From positions 1,054,001-1,118,000 of the forward strand of contig NZ_JBCFZM010000001.1 of NCBI RefSeq assembly GCF_038594605.1: a DNA stretch of 64,000 nucleotides. The letters are read 5' to 3'. Source of the stretch: Alteriqipengyuania bathyomarina_B (GTDB lineage: Bacteria > Pseudomonadota > Alphaproteobacteria > Sphingomonadales > Sphingomonadaceae). Positions 33,689 through 42,357 of the stretch are shown in pieces; within the stretch, counting starts at the first letter, position 1; each line of letters opens with the position of its first letter. The notes beneath the pieces were generated by a model. It searched no databases. It was not told the DNA's origin and saw nothing but the letters and a program-made list of their open reading frames with translations. The position numbers were made by a program, and so were the translations under genes.

Positions 33689-34581
33689 TTCCGTCCCACT
33701 CTCTGAATTTCCCATTCCAGCTCGACGCCGGAGTTCTCGCGTACTTTCGCCCGGACATCCTCGCCCAGTTGCTCGATATCGGCGCTGGTCGCGGAGCCGG
33801 TGTTGATGAGGAAGTTGGTGTGTTTCTCACTCACCTGCGCGCCCCCGCGCATCATCCCGCGACAGCCGGCCGCATCGACCAGCTGCCAAGCCTTTTCGCC
33901 TTCAGGGTTCTTGAAGGTCGAGCCGCCGGTCTTCGTGCGCACCGGCTGGCTGTTCTCGCGGGCCTGTGCGATCCGCTCCATCTCGGCACCGATCGCCGCA
34001 GGGTCGCCAGCTTCGCCCTTGAGCCGTGCGCCGACCACCACCGCGCCTTCGGGCAGCTGCGAATGGCGATAGGTATAGCCAAGCTCCGCGACCGGCAGCG
34101 TCTTGAGCGATCCATTGCGCAGCACGACTTCGCATTCGACCAGCACATCGGCCGTCTCACGCCCGTAGGCGCCGCCGTTCATGCGCACGAAGCCGCCCAG
34201 GGTGCCGGGGATTCCGCGCAGGAATTCGAGCCCTGCGATGCCGGCATCGCGCGCGGTCGAGGCGATCAGTACGCCATGGGCCCCTGCTCCGCAGCGCAAG
34301 GTGTGGTCCGCTTCGGTTTCGATTCCGGCGAAAGGCTTGCCAAGGCGAATGGTCACGCCCGGCACACCCCCGTCGCGCACGATCAGGTTCGATCCCAAGC
34401 CCAGCGGCATGATCGGCACCGCCGGGTCAAGCTCGGCGAGGAAGGCGCGCAGATCGTCCACATCGGCAGGCTCGAACAACCAGTCCGCCACCCCGCCCGC
34501 CTTGAACCAGACGAGCTTGGCGAGCGGTGCGTTCTGCGTCAGCGTGCCACGCACTTTCGGGAGGGAAAGCGAGGCTCTCAT
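33685..34581 (-). CDS. murB: UDP-N-acetylenolpyruvoylglucosamine reductase
   Basis: FAD enzyme that reduces UDP-GlcNAc-enolpyruvate to UDP-MurNAc with NADPH. The 298 residues show FKAGGVADWLFEPADVDDL and PLGLGSNLIVRDGGVPGVTIRL in the FAD domain, GIPGTLGGFVRMNGGAYG, and GSTFKNPEGEKAWQLVDAAG with the proton-donor serine of type I MurB replaced by the GSTFKNP form common to type II. Length fits the type II enzyme. The ATG at 34581 overlaps murC by ATGA. Confidence 0.97.
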   Translation of the reverse strand: MRASLSLPKVRGTLTQNAPLAKLVWFKAGGVADWLFEPADVDDLRAFLAELDPAVPIMPLGLGSNLIVRDGGVPGVTIRLGKPFAGIETEADHTLRCGAGAHGVLIASTARDAGIAGLEFLRGIPGTLGGFVRMNGGAYGRETADVLVECEVVLRNGSLKTLPVAELGYTYRHSQLPEGAVVVGARLKGEAGDPAAIGAEMERIAQARENSQPVRTKTGGSTFKNPEGEKAWQLVDAAGCRGMMRGGAQVSEKHTNFLINTGSATSADIEQLGEDVRAKVRENSGVELEWEIQRVGRK

Positions 34582-36035
34582 GCCGGGACGTTCTCCAAGG
34601 CGCCCTGCAACTCGTCGGGCAGCCGCGCCGCCCACTTGGTGATGTCGCCCGCGCCGAGGCACAGCACGAGGTCACCCGGCTGGAGTTCGGGCGCGAGGGT
34701 CCGCACCAGATCCTCGCGATCGGCCACCGTTTGCGCCCGGCGATGGCCAAGTGACTTGATCCCCGCGACCAGCGATGCGGCATCCACTCCGTCGACCGGA
34801 TCCTCGCCCGCAGCGTAGACCGGCGCGACATAGACCTGGTCCGCCGCGTCGAAACAGGCCTGGAAATCGCCCATCAACTCGCCCAGCCGGCTGTAGCGGT
34901 GCGGCTGCATCACGGCGATCACCCGCCCGCCGTTTTCCGCGGCATCGGCGCTCTCGCGCGCAGCGGAAAGGACCGCGCGGATTTCAACCGGGTGATGCGC
35001 ATAATCGTCGATGACGGTCGCGTTGCCGCCGTCCACCGCGACCGTTCCGACCTTGGTAAAACGCCGCCGCACGCCGCCGAAGCGCGCAAACCCTTCCCGC
35101 ACCGTCTCGTCCGAACAGCCCATCTCGAGGCTGACCGCGATCGCGGCGAGTGCGTTCTGCACGTTATGCCTGCCCGGCATCGGCAGGAACACGTTCTCGA
35201 TCCGGCGATCCTGCGCCTGATCCCGGGGCCCTCGCTGGCGGACGATCACATCGAACCGGTTGCCGCCCGTCTCGGGCGTCACGTTGACCGCGCAGATATC
35301 GGCCTGGAGCGAGAAGCCGTAGGTGATGACTCGCCGGTCGCGCACCTGACCGATCACCGCCTGCACCTCCGGATGGTCCACGCACAGGATCGCCGCACCG
35401 TAGAAGGGCACGTTGTGGATGAACTCGACGAAGGCGCGCTTCACGCCGTCGAAATCGCCGTAATGTTCGAGATGTTCGGGATCGATATTGGTGACCACCG
35501 CGATGGTCCCGTCGAGACGCAGGAAGCTGCCGTCGCTCTCGTCCGCTTCGACCACCATCCAATCGGAATCGCCCATTTTGGCGTTGGACCCGAACTGTTC
35601 GATGATTCCGCCATTGATGACCGTCGGGTCGATCTTGCCGCAATCGAGCAGCCCGGCAATCATGCTGGTCGTGGTCGTCTTCCCGTGGGTACCCGCGACC
35701 GCGACGGTCGATTTCAGGCGCATCAGTTCGGCGAGCATTTCCGCCCGGCGGACCACGGGGATGCGGTGTTCGAGCGCCGCCTCGACTTCCGGATTGGTCC
35801 GCTTGACCGCCGACGATGTCACGACCACCGCGACCCCATCCACATTCTCGCGCGCATGGCCGATGGCAATATCGATCCCGCGCTCGCGCAGCCGCTCGAC
35901 TGCGGGGCTTGCGGAGATGTCGGAGCCCTGCACCCGATAGCCGAGGTTGTGCATCACCTCGGCGATACCGGACATGCCGATCCCGCCGATGCCCACGAAG
36001 TGGATCGTGCCGATATCGGTGCCGACGCCCTTCAA
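34578..36035 (-). CDS. murC: UDP-N-acetylmuramate--L-alanine ligase
   Basis: Adds L-alanine to UDP-MurNAc with ATP. The 485 residues have the N-terminal UDP-binding motif GIGGIGMSGIAEVMHNLGY, the ATP P-loop GTHGKTTTTSM, VVEADESDGSFLRL and DDYAHHPVEIRAVLSA in the C-terminal domain. The start is a TTG at 36035 that overlaps the murG stop as TTGA and has GGGGAG about 10 bases upstream; the first residues then read KGVGTDIGTIHFVG. The C-terminal SLGHRRAQTVADREDLVRTL is usual. Confidence 0.96.
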   Translation of the reverse strand: MKGVGTDIGTIHFVGIGGIGMSGIAEVMHNLGYRVQGSDISASPAVERLRERGIDIAIGHARENVDGVAVVVTSSAVKRTNPEVEAALEHRIPVVRRAEMLAELMRLKSTVAVAGTHGKTTTTSMIAGLLDCGKIDPTVINGGIIEQFGSNAKMGDSDWMVVEADESDGSFLRLDGTIAVVTNIDPEHLEHYGDFDGVKRAFVEFIHNVPFYGAAILCVDHPEVQAVIGQVRDRRVITYGFSLQADICAVNVTPETGGNRFDVIVRQRGPRDQAQDRRIENVFLPMPGRHNVQNALAAIAVSLEMGCSDETVREGFARFGGVRRRFTKVGTVAVDGGNATVIDDYAHHPVEIRAVLSAARESADAAENGGRVIAVMQPHRYSRLGELMGDFQACFDAADQVYVAPVYAAGEDPVDGVDAASLVAGIKSLGHRRAQTVADREDLVRTLAPELQPGDLVLCLGAGDITKWAARLPDELQGALENVPA

Positions 36036-37240
36036 GAGTTGCGCTCCCCGCCAACCTCGCGAGCGGCCCCCTGCCCGACCGCGACACCCTGCGAGGCACC
36101 GCGAGCGTTGTTCTTGCCTACCCGGATCACGTCCATCATGTCCGCCCCGCCGAAACTCTCTACGAGGTCGGCGAGGTCCTTCACCGCATCGGGTCGCCCG
36201 CAATTCCAGGCCTTGTGCGCCGCATTGCCGAGCGTGCCCGCCCGCTGGCTGAGCACCTGAATCTGGCGGGCCAGTTCCTTGGGCGTGAACGAACTCTGGC
36301 GGATCATCCGTGCCCCGCCCGCATCCACGATCTCGCGCGTATTGGCAGCCTGGTGATCGTCGGTCGCAATCGGCAGCGGGACGAGGATCGCAGGGCGCCC
36401 CACCGCCGTCAGCTCGGCGATGGTGGAGGCACCTGCGCGGCCGATGAACAGATGCGCATCGGCCAGCCGTTCGGCCATATTCTCGAAATAGGTCGCCAGC
36501 TCGGCCGGAATCTCGTGATTGCGATAGCGTTCGCGCACCGCGCCGACATCCTCGGGGCGGCACTGCTGCACCACCTGCAGGCGCTGGCGCAGCGCCGGCG
36601 GCAGCATCGCGAGGCCATCGGGCACGACCTGCGCGAGGATGCTCGCACCCTGGCTGCCGCCGGTCACCAGCACCTTGAGCAGGCTGTCTTCGGTAAAGGT
36701 CGGGAAAGGCTCGTCCCGCAGCGAAAGGACCTCGGCCCGCACCGGGTTACCCACCAGATGCGCCTTTTCGGCCCACTTGGATTTCATCCGTGCGACCGTG
36801 GGATAGGCGGTCGCGATCGCATTCACCCCGGGAGCGAGCAGGCGGTTAACGCGGCCAAGCACCGCGTTCTGTTCGTGGATCACGCTCGGCAGCTTGGCGC
36901 TGCGTGCCGCCAGCAGCGCGGGCAGCGTGGGATAGCCGCCGAAGCCGACCACCGCGCTCGGCTCGAAGCTTTCGAACAGCTGCTTCGCCATCTGGCGGCC
37001 TTCCATCACCTTGGCCGCGCCCTTGATCCAGCGGACCGGATTCTTGCCGAAGCGCCCCACCGGCATGATGTGCGCGGGCATGAAATCGGGTTTGCCCGGA
37101 ATATTCGCGCCGCGCTCGTCGGTGATCAGCGCGACGTGGTGTCCGCGCCGCTCCAGTTCGTGCGCCAGCGCGAAGGCGGGCAGCATGTGCCCGCCAGTGC
37201 CGCCCGCCGCGAGCACGTAATGTCGATTGGCGCCGGTCAT
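36032..37240 (-). CDS. murG: UDP-N-acetylglucosamine--lipid I GlcNAc transferase
   Basis: Membrane-associated GT28 enzyme that turns lipid I into lipid II. The 402 residues start MTGANRHYVLAAGGTGGHMLPAFAL, with the GGTGGHxxPA loop, then VVGFGGYPTLPALLAA and the donor loop GRAGASTIAELTAVGRPAILVP near the C-terminal half. The tail beyond about 370 (DVIRVGKNNARGASQGVAVG) is longer than in E. coli. The ATG at 37240 overlaps the ftsW stop by ATGA. Confidence 0.97.
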   Translation of the reverse strand: MTGANRHYVLAAGGTGGHMLPAFALAHELERRGHHVALITDERGANIPGKPDFMPAHIMPVGRFGKNPVRWIKGAAKVMEGRQMAKQLFESFEPSAVVGFGGYPTLPALLAARSAKLPSVIHEQNAVLGRVNRLLAPGVNAIATAYPTVARMKSKWAEKAHLVGNPVRAEVLSLRDEPFPTFTEDSLLKVLVTGGSQGASILAQVVPDGLAMLPPALRQRLQVVQQCRPEDVGAVRERYRNHEIPAELATYFENMAERLADAHLFIGRAGASTIAELTAVGRPAILVPLPIATDDHQAANTREIVDAGGARMIRQSSFTPKELARQIQVLSQRAGTLGNAAHKAWNCGRPDAVKDLADLVESFGGADMMDVIRVGKNNARGASQGVAVGQGAAREVGGERNS

Positions 37241-38478
37241 TGATTCCTCTCTCTGTCGAACAGCCCCAGGGGCTTCTCGAACACTGATCTGCGAAGGCCT
37301 GCGGTTTCCCGGGTCAAGAACGGGTTGCGGCGCGTCAGCGCGAGCAGCAGGCCGAAGGCCATGCATACCGCGATCGTCGACGAGCCGCCATAGCTGACCA
37401 GTGGCAGCGTCATGCCTTTCGACGGAAACAGCGAGAGATTGACGAGGATATTGATGAAGGCCTGTCCCCCCAGCTGTGCAGTGAGGCCGACCGCCGCGAG
37501 CAGCGCGAAGAAGTTCTCCTCGCTCGACACGCGTACCAGCACGCGCAGGACGATCGCAAAGAACAGCAGCACGATGCCAGCGCAGGCGAGCAGGCCGAAT
37601 TCTTCGCCCACGACCGAGAAGATGTAGTCGGTCTGCGCCTCGGGCAGGCGGAACTTCGCGCGTCCGACCCAGAAGCCCACCCCGTCCCAGCCGCCCGCCA
37701 GCAGCGTGCGCTGGGCGAGGTCCACTTGGTCGTAATCGGTCCCGCCCGACAGCCAGGAGTCGATGCGATGCCGGGCATTGCCGTAAAAAGCATAGGCGAG
37801 GCTGAGCGCCGCGAGACCGCCTGCAAACAGAGCGGCGATGTGGCGGAAGGACACTCCGCCGAGCAGCACGATCACGAACCACACGCCGGTAAACAGGATC
37901 GCTGCGCCCAGATTGGGCTGTGCCATCAGCAGGATGACCACCAGCGCAAGCGCCGCGGTGACCAGACCGAAGACGGGCATGTGCGGGTCTTTCAGCCGCC
38001 AGCTCATGAGCCAGGCCAGTGTCACCGCAAAGCCGGGCTTGAGGAATTCTGACGGCTGGAACCTGAAACCGAGGTTCAGCCAGCGGCGCGCGCCATTCAC
38101 CTCGTAACCGATGAACGGCACCAGCAGCAGCGCGGCCACCATGCTGAGCGATAGCAGGATCGCGAAACGCCGTGCGGTATCGCGGGTCAGCATCGACAGG
38201 CCGAGCATCGCGGTGATCCCTACTGCGAGCCAGCGAAGATGCGCCCACAGGAAATAGAGCGGCGGGAGCGTAACCTCATCGCTCGACAGGCGCTCGGCAC
38301 CGGCAGGCGAGGCGGCGGCGATCGCGGCGCACCCCACCGCCATCAGCAGGACGACCAGGCCAAGCAGCACATGGTCCAGCTCGCGCCACCAGATCTTAAG
38401 CCGCGCACGAACCGGCACGCGCGGGTTCGTGCGGCCCGGCAGGTCGCTTGCTACGGCAGTGGCCGGGGCGATGTTCAT
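37237..38478 (-). CDS. ftsW: septal peptidoglycan glycosyltransferase FtsW
   Basis: SEDS-family polymerase that works with FtsI at the septum. The 413 residues have a 30-residue cytoplasmic tail and about ten TM helices. SEDS hallmarks are NGARRWLNLGFRFQPSEFLKPG near 128-149, AQPNLGAAILF, QRTLLAGGWDGVGFW and the C-terminal LPLVSYGGSSTIAVCMAFGLLLAL. The RFQPSEF segment carries the catalytic-face residues. The ATG at 38478 lies directly after the murD stop. Confidence 0.97.
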   Translation of the reverse strand: MNIAPATAVASDLPGRTNPRVPVRARLKIWWRELDHVLLGLVVLLMAVGCAAIAAASPAGAERLSSDEVTLPPLYFLWAHLRWLAVGITAMLGLSMLTRDTARRFAILLSLSMVAALLLVPFIGYEVNGARRWLNLGFRFQPSEFLKPGFAVTLAWLMSWRLKDPHMPVFGLVTAALALVVILLMAQPNLGAAILFTGVWFVIVLLGGVSFRHIAALFAGGLAALSLAYAFYGNARHRIDSWLSGGTDYDQVDLAQRTLLAGGWDGVGFWVGRAKFRLPEAQTDYIFSVVGEEFGLLACAGIVLLFFAIVLRVLVRVSSEENFFALLAAVGLTAQLGGQAFINILVNLSLFPSKGMTLPLVSYGGSSTIAVCMAFGLLLALTRRNPFLTRETAGLRRSVFEKPLGLFDRERNQ

Positions 38479-39789
38479 TCAGATGCCCTCGCTGCGGGTG
38501 ATTGCGTGAACGAGCACGCGAAACTGGTCGCCGCGATCCTCGAAATCACGAAACTGGTCGAAACTGGCGCATGCCGGGCTGAGCAGCACCGTCTCGCCCG
38601 GCCGCGCGACCTGCGATGCAAGCTCGATCGCCTTTTCCAGCGTGCCGGAGCGGCTGACGGGGCAATGCGGGGTCAGCGCCTCGGCAAAGCCGTCACCTGC
38701 CTCGCCGATGGTATAGGCGGCGGTGACGCGGCCCATGTATTGCTCGCACTCGCCCAGCCCCGGCTCCTTGGCGCGCCCACCGACGATCCAGTGAATCTTG
38801 TCGAATGCCGCCAAGGCAGGCGCGGCGGCGGCGGTGTTGGTCGCCTTGCTGTCGTTGACGTAGAGAATGTCGCGCGCTTCGCCGACCCGCTCCATACGGT
38901 GCGGGAGGCCGGGAAAGGTGCGCAAACCTTCGCGGATCCGCTCCGCCGTCAAGCCCAGAATGTCGCATGCTTCAATCGCTGCCGCCGCGTTTTCGAGATT
39001 GTGCGGCCCCTGAAGCGATGGCCAGTCCGCTTGCTCGCTCGCCGCGATGTCCCTGTGCTTGAAAACATCTTCGAGAATGCTCGCGATCGAGCCTTCTGCG
39101 AATTGTCCGAGGGAGCGCGCATCGGTGAATCGGGCAATCGAGTTCTGACCTCGCGTCTGCATCGCAAACAGACGTGACTTGCTCGCCGCGTAGGCTGCGA
39201 AGTCGCCATTATAGCGATCCAGATGATCCGGCGTGATATTGAGCAGCACCGCCACTTCGCAAGCGAGACTGAAGGTCAGGTCGATCTGATAGCTCGACAG
39301 CTCCAGTACGTAGACCCCGCCTTCGGGCAAAGGCTCCTGCTCGAGGATCGGCAGACCGATATTGCCGCCCATCGTGGTGGGGACGCCAGCGGTTTTCAGG
39401 ATATGATGCACCAGTGCGGTGGTGGTGCTCTTGCCGTTGGTGCCGGTGATGCCGACAACCCGATGCGGCGGCAGATCGCCCCGGGCCTGCGCGAACAGCT
39501 CGATATCGCCGATTACCGGCACGCCGAACCTGTCGGCATGCGGCTTGATCGGATGCGTGTTGAGCGGGACACCGGGCGAAACCACCACACCATCGAAACC
39601 CGTGAGGTCGATCTCGACCGGATCGGCCAGCGTCGCGCGGCCTTCGAATGGCGCGCGCGCCTCGCTACGCTCGTCCCACGCGGTCACCTCCGCGCCCGCC
39701 GAGAGCAGCGCGTTCACCGTCGCCCGGCCCGACCTCGCAAGGCCGAGGACCGCATATTTGCGGCCGTTCCAGGCGGGCGAGGCAATCAC
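38479..39789 (-). CDS. murD: UDP-N-acetylmuramoylalanine--D-glutamate ligase
   Basis: Adds D-glutamate to UDP-MurNAc-L-Ala. The 436 residues show YAVLGLARSGRATVNALLSAG at the N-terminus, the P-loop GITGTNGKSTTTALVHHIL, VLELSSYQIDLT, LNITPDHLDRY and NDSKATNTAAAAPALAAF. The start is a GTG at 39789 overlapping the mraY stop (GTGA), giving IASPAWNGRKYAVLGLARSG after the initiator. Length is usual for MurD. Confidence 0.96.
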   Translation of the reverse strand: MIASPAWNGRKYAVLGLARSGRATVNALLSAGAEVTAWDERSEARAPFEGRATLADPVEIDLTGFDGVVVSPGVPLNTHPIKPHADRFGVPVIGDIELFAQARGDLPPHRVVGITGTNGKSTTTALVHHILKTAGVPTTMGGNIGLPILEQEPLPEGGVYVLELSSYQIDLTFSLACEVAVLLNITPDHLDRYNGDFAAYAASKSRLFAMQTRGQNSIARFTDARSLGQFAEGSIASILEDVFKHRDIAASEQADWPSLQGPHNLENAAAAIEACDILGLTAERIREGLRTFPGLPHRMERVGEARDILYVNDSKATNTAAAAPALAAFDKIHWIVGGRAKEPGLGECEQYMGRVTAAYTIGEAGDGFAEALTPHCPVSRSGTLEKAIELASQVARPGETVLLSPACASFDQFRDFEDRGDQFRVLVHAITRSEGI

Positions 39790-40856
39790 CGCAGCTTCAG
39801 GGTGCTGAGCCCGATGATCGCGAGCACGATGGCGATGATCCAGAAGCGGATCACGACCTTCGTCTCGCTCCAGCCGAGCTGTTCGAAATGGTGGTGGACG
39901 GGCGCCATGCGGAAGATGCGCTTGCCCGTGCGCTTGAACCAGAAGACCTGGATGATGACGCTGAGCGCCTCGAACACGAACAGCCCGCCGACGATGGCGA
40001 GCACGATTTCGTGGTGGCTCGCGACAGCGATTGCGCCGAGTGCGCCGCCAAGGGCAAGCGACCCGGTATCGCCCATGAAGACATTGGCGGGCGGCGCGTT
40101 GAACCACAGGAAGGCGAGCCCCGCCCCCATGATGCAGGCACAGAAGATCGCGAGTTCGCCCGCACCCTCTACGTAAGGAATGCCGAGATATTCGGAAAAG
40201 TCAGCACGGCCTGCGAGGTAGGCGATCAGCGCGAACGTGCCCGCAGCGATGATCACCGGCATGATTGCCAGCCCGTCGAGCCCGTCGGTCAGGTTCACCG
40301 CATTGCCCGCCCCCACGATCACGATGGCCGCGAAAACGTAGTAGAACGGCCCCAGCGGGATCGCCTGGTCCGACACGAAGGGCACGTAGAGCCAGGTGTT
40401 GATCTGGCTGACGATGATATAGGCCGCGATGCCTGCGACCACGAATTCCATCAGCAGTCGGACCTTGCCCGAAACGCCCTTATGGCTGTTCTTGGTGACC
40501 TTGTCGTAATCATCCATGAAACCGATCGCGCCGAACCCGATGGTCACGGCGAGACAGGCCCAGACAAACGGATTGCTCAAGTCCATCCACAGCAGCAGGC
40601 TGAGCACCATCGCGATCAGGATCATCAGACCGCCCATCGTTGGCGTGCCAACTTTGGCGAGGTGGGTCTGCGGCCCGTCTTCGCGGATCGGCTGGCCTTT
40701 GCCCTGCCGCACGCGCAGCATGTCGATAAGCCGGGGGCCGATCAGCAGGCCGATGAACAGCGCGGTGAGGATGGCCGCGCCCGCCCGAAACGTCTGGTAG
40801 CGGAAGAGATTGAAGACCCCTTCGAACTCGAACATTTCCGCTAGAAAATAGAACAT
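39786..40856 (-). CDS. mraY: phospho-N-acetylmuramoyl-pentapeptide transferase
   Basis: Integral membrane enzyme that makes lipid I from UDP-MurNAc-pentapeptide and undecaprenyl phosphate. The 356 residues have about ten TM helices, starting MFYFLAEMFEFEGVFNLFRY. Catalytic loops are GTPTMGGLMILIA, FMDDYDKVTKNSHKGVSGK (DDxxK), NLTDGLDGLAIMP and FMGDTGSLALGG, with PVHHHFEQLGWSETKVVIRF near the C-terminus. It is separated from murF by 31 bp, one of the few real gaps in the cluster. Confidence 0.98.
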   Translation of the reverse strand: MFYFLAEMFEFEGVFNLFRYQTFRAGAAILTALFIGLLIGPRLIDMLRVRQGKGQPIREDGPQTHLAKVGTPTMGGLMILIAMVLSLLLWMDLSNPFVWACLAVTIGFGAIGFMDDYDKVTKNSHKGVSGKVRLLMEFVVAGIAAYIIVSQINTWLYVPFVSDQAIPLGPFYYVFAAIVIVGAGNAVNLTDGLDGLAIMPVIIAAGTFALIAYLAGRADFSEYLGIPYVEGAGELAIFCACIMGAGLAFLWFNAPPANVFMGDTGSLALGGALGAIAVASHHEIVLAIVGGLFVFEALSVIIQVFWFKRTGKRIFRMAPVHHHFEQLGWSETKVVIRFWIIAIVLAIIGLSTLKLR

Positions 40857-40887
40857 TGCGCGTCGATTCCTTAGCCTTGGCCGATCC

Positions 40888-42357
40888 TCAAGCCCGGTTT
40901 ACGAAGTGATCGACAAGGCGGCCCAGACCGACGGAGTTGGACCCTTTGACGAGGATCGCGTCTCCGGCATTCAGGCCGAATTCTTCCAGCATGGCAATCG
41001 CTTCGGCAGGCCCTGCGCAATGGGCGAAGGCCGTTGCATTGCCAAGGCTCTTCGCGCCCGCCGTCCCCATCTTGCGCACCAACGGCTCCATCGCGTCTCC
41101 GACGAGGACGGCGAAATCGACGCGCGCATCGACGATCGGCTCGGCCAGCTGTTCATGGAAACGGGAGCTGAAAGCGCCCAGTTCGGCCATTGAGCCGAGC
41201 ACCGCGATACGGCGGCTGGCAGGCGTGTGGCCCAGCTGGGTCAGCGTCGCGCGCATCGAGGCGGGATTGGCATTGTAGCTTTCGTCGATCAGCGTCGCAC
41301 GGCCACCGGCCGCCGCGATCGCATGGCGTGCGCCGCGCCCCTTCAGGCCGCCCATCTCGCCCAGCGCGACGCCTGCCGCACCCAGATCGCCACCCACGGC
41401 ATAAACGGCCGCCATCACCGCCAGCGAGTTGTCGATCCAGTGCTCACCCGGCTCGGCGACCGAATAGCACAGGCGTACGTCGTCGATTTGCGCGGTGACG
41501 AGCGAAGCGCCGCCGTTGGCAGCGGGGATCGCATCGAGCAGACGGACCCGCGCGCCTGCGGTCCGGCCGAAGCTGAAGATATCGGCCCCGGCTGCCTCGG
41601 CATGAACGCGCAGCCGCTCGAACTGGGGACTGTCGGCGGGGATCACCGCCGCACCGCCCGGCTTCAGCCCGGTGAAAATCTGCGCCTTTTCGTCCGCAAT
41701 CCCCTCCAGAGTGCCCAGGTTCTCGATATGGGCGGGGGCAATGGTCGTGATGACGGCGACGTCGGGACGCACATGCTCGGCCAAAGGCGCGATTTCACCG
41801 GGGTTGTTCATTCCCATTTCGAACACGCCATACCGCGCCCGCGCGCCGAGCCGCGCAAGGCTGAGCGGGACGCCAACATGGTTGTTATAGCTGCGGACAG
41901 AGCGATGCGCCTGCCCTCTGCTCGAGCGGTCGAGCGCAGCGAAAATCGCCTCCTTGACGCCCGTCTTGCCGACCGACCCGGTCACCGCGATCCGCTTCGC
42001 ACCGCTGCGCGCACGGGCTGCGGCGGCAAGCGCATGAAGCGCGGCGGTGGTATCCCTGACCAGCACGTGCGGGCCATCGACCGGGCGATCGACGATCGCG
42101 GCGGTAGCCCCGGCGGCGAACGCCTTGTCCACGAAGCGGTGGCCGTCCATCGCCTCGCCCTTCAGCGCCACGAACAGGTCGCCCGGGCGCACATCGCGGC
42201 TGTCCATTTCCACTCCGGAACACTGGAACTCGCCCGATGCTTTGCCGCCCGTCGCGCGGGCGATCTCGGCTGAAGTCCACAAGGCCAGCGGCAACGCATC
42301 GCGCTGCGTCGTGGGCCATGCACGCAGGCGCGGATGGGCTAGCACGGCGACGCTCAT
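40888..42357 (-). CDS. murF: UDP-MurNAc-tripeptide--D-alanyl-D-alanine ligase
   Basis: Adds D-Ala-D-Ala to the nucleotide-linked tripeptide, the last cytoplasmic step. The 489 residues have SGVEMDSRDVRPGDLFVALKGE near 48-69, the P-loop VTGSVGKTGVKEAI, YNNHVGVPLSLARL, FEMGMNNPGEIAPL and DESYNANPASMRA. The N-terminus (about 1-25) is slightly longer than in E. coli. The ATG at 42357 overlaps the murE stop by ATGA. Confidence 0.96.
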   Translation of the reverse strand: MSVAVLAHPRLRAWPTTQRDALPLALWTSAEIARATGGKASGEFQCSGVEMDSRDVRPGDLFVALKGEAMDGHRFVDKAFAAGATAAIVDRPVDGPHVLVRDTTAALHALAAAARARSGAKRIAVTGSVGKTGVKEAIFAALDRSSRGQAHRSVRSYNNHVGVPLSLARLGARARYGVFEMGMNNPGEIAPLAEHVRPDVAVITTIAPAHIENLGTLEGIADEKAQIFTGLKPGGAAVIPADSPQFERLRVHAEAAGADIFSFGRTAGARVRLLDAIPAANGGASLVTAQIDDVRLCYSVAEPGEHWIDNSLAVMAAVYAVGGDLGAAGVALGEMGGLKGRGARHAIAAAGGRATLIDESYNANPASMRATLTQLGHTPASRRIAVLGSMAELGAFSSRFHEQLAEPIVDARVDFAVLVGDAMEPLVRKMGTAGAKSLGNATAFAHCAGPAEAIAMLEEFGLNAGDAILVKGSNSVGLGRLVDHFVNRA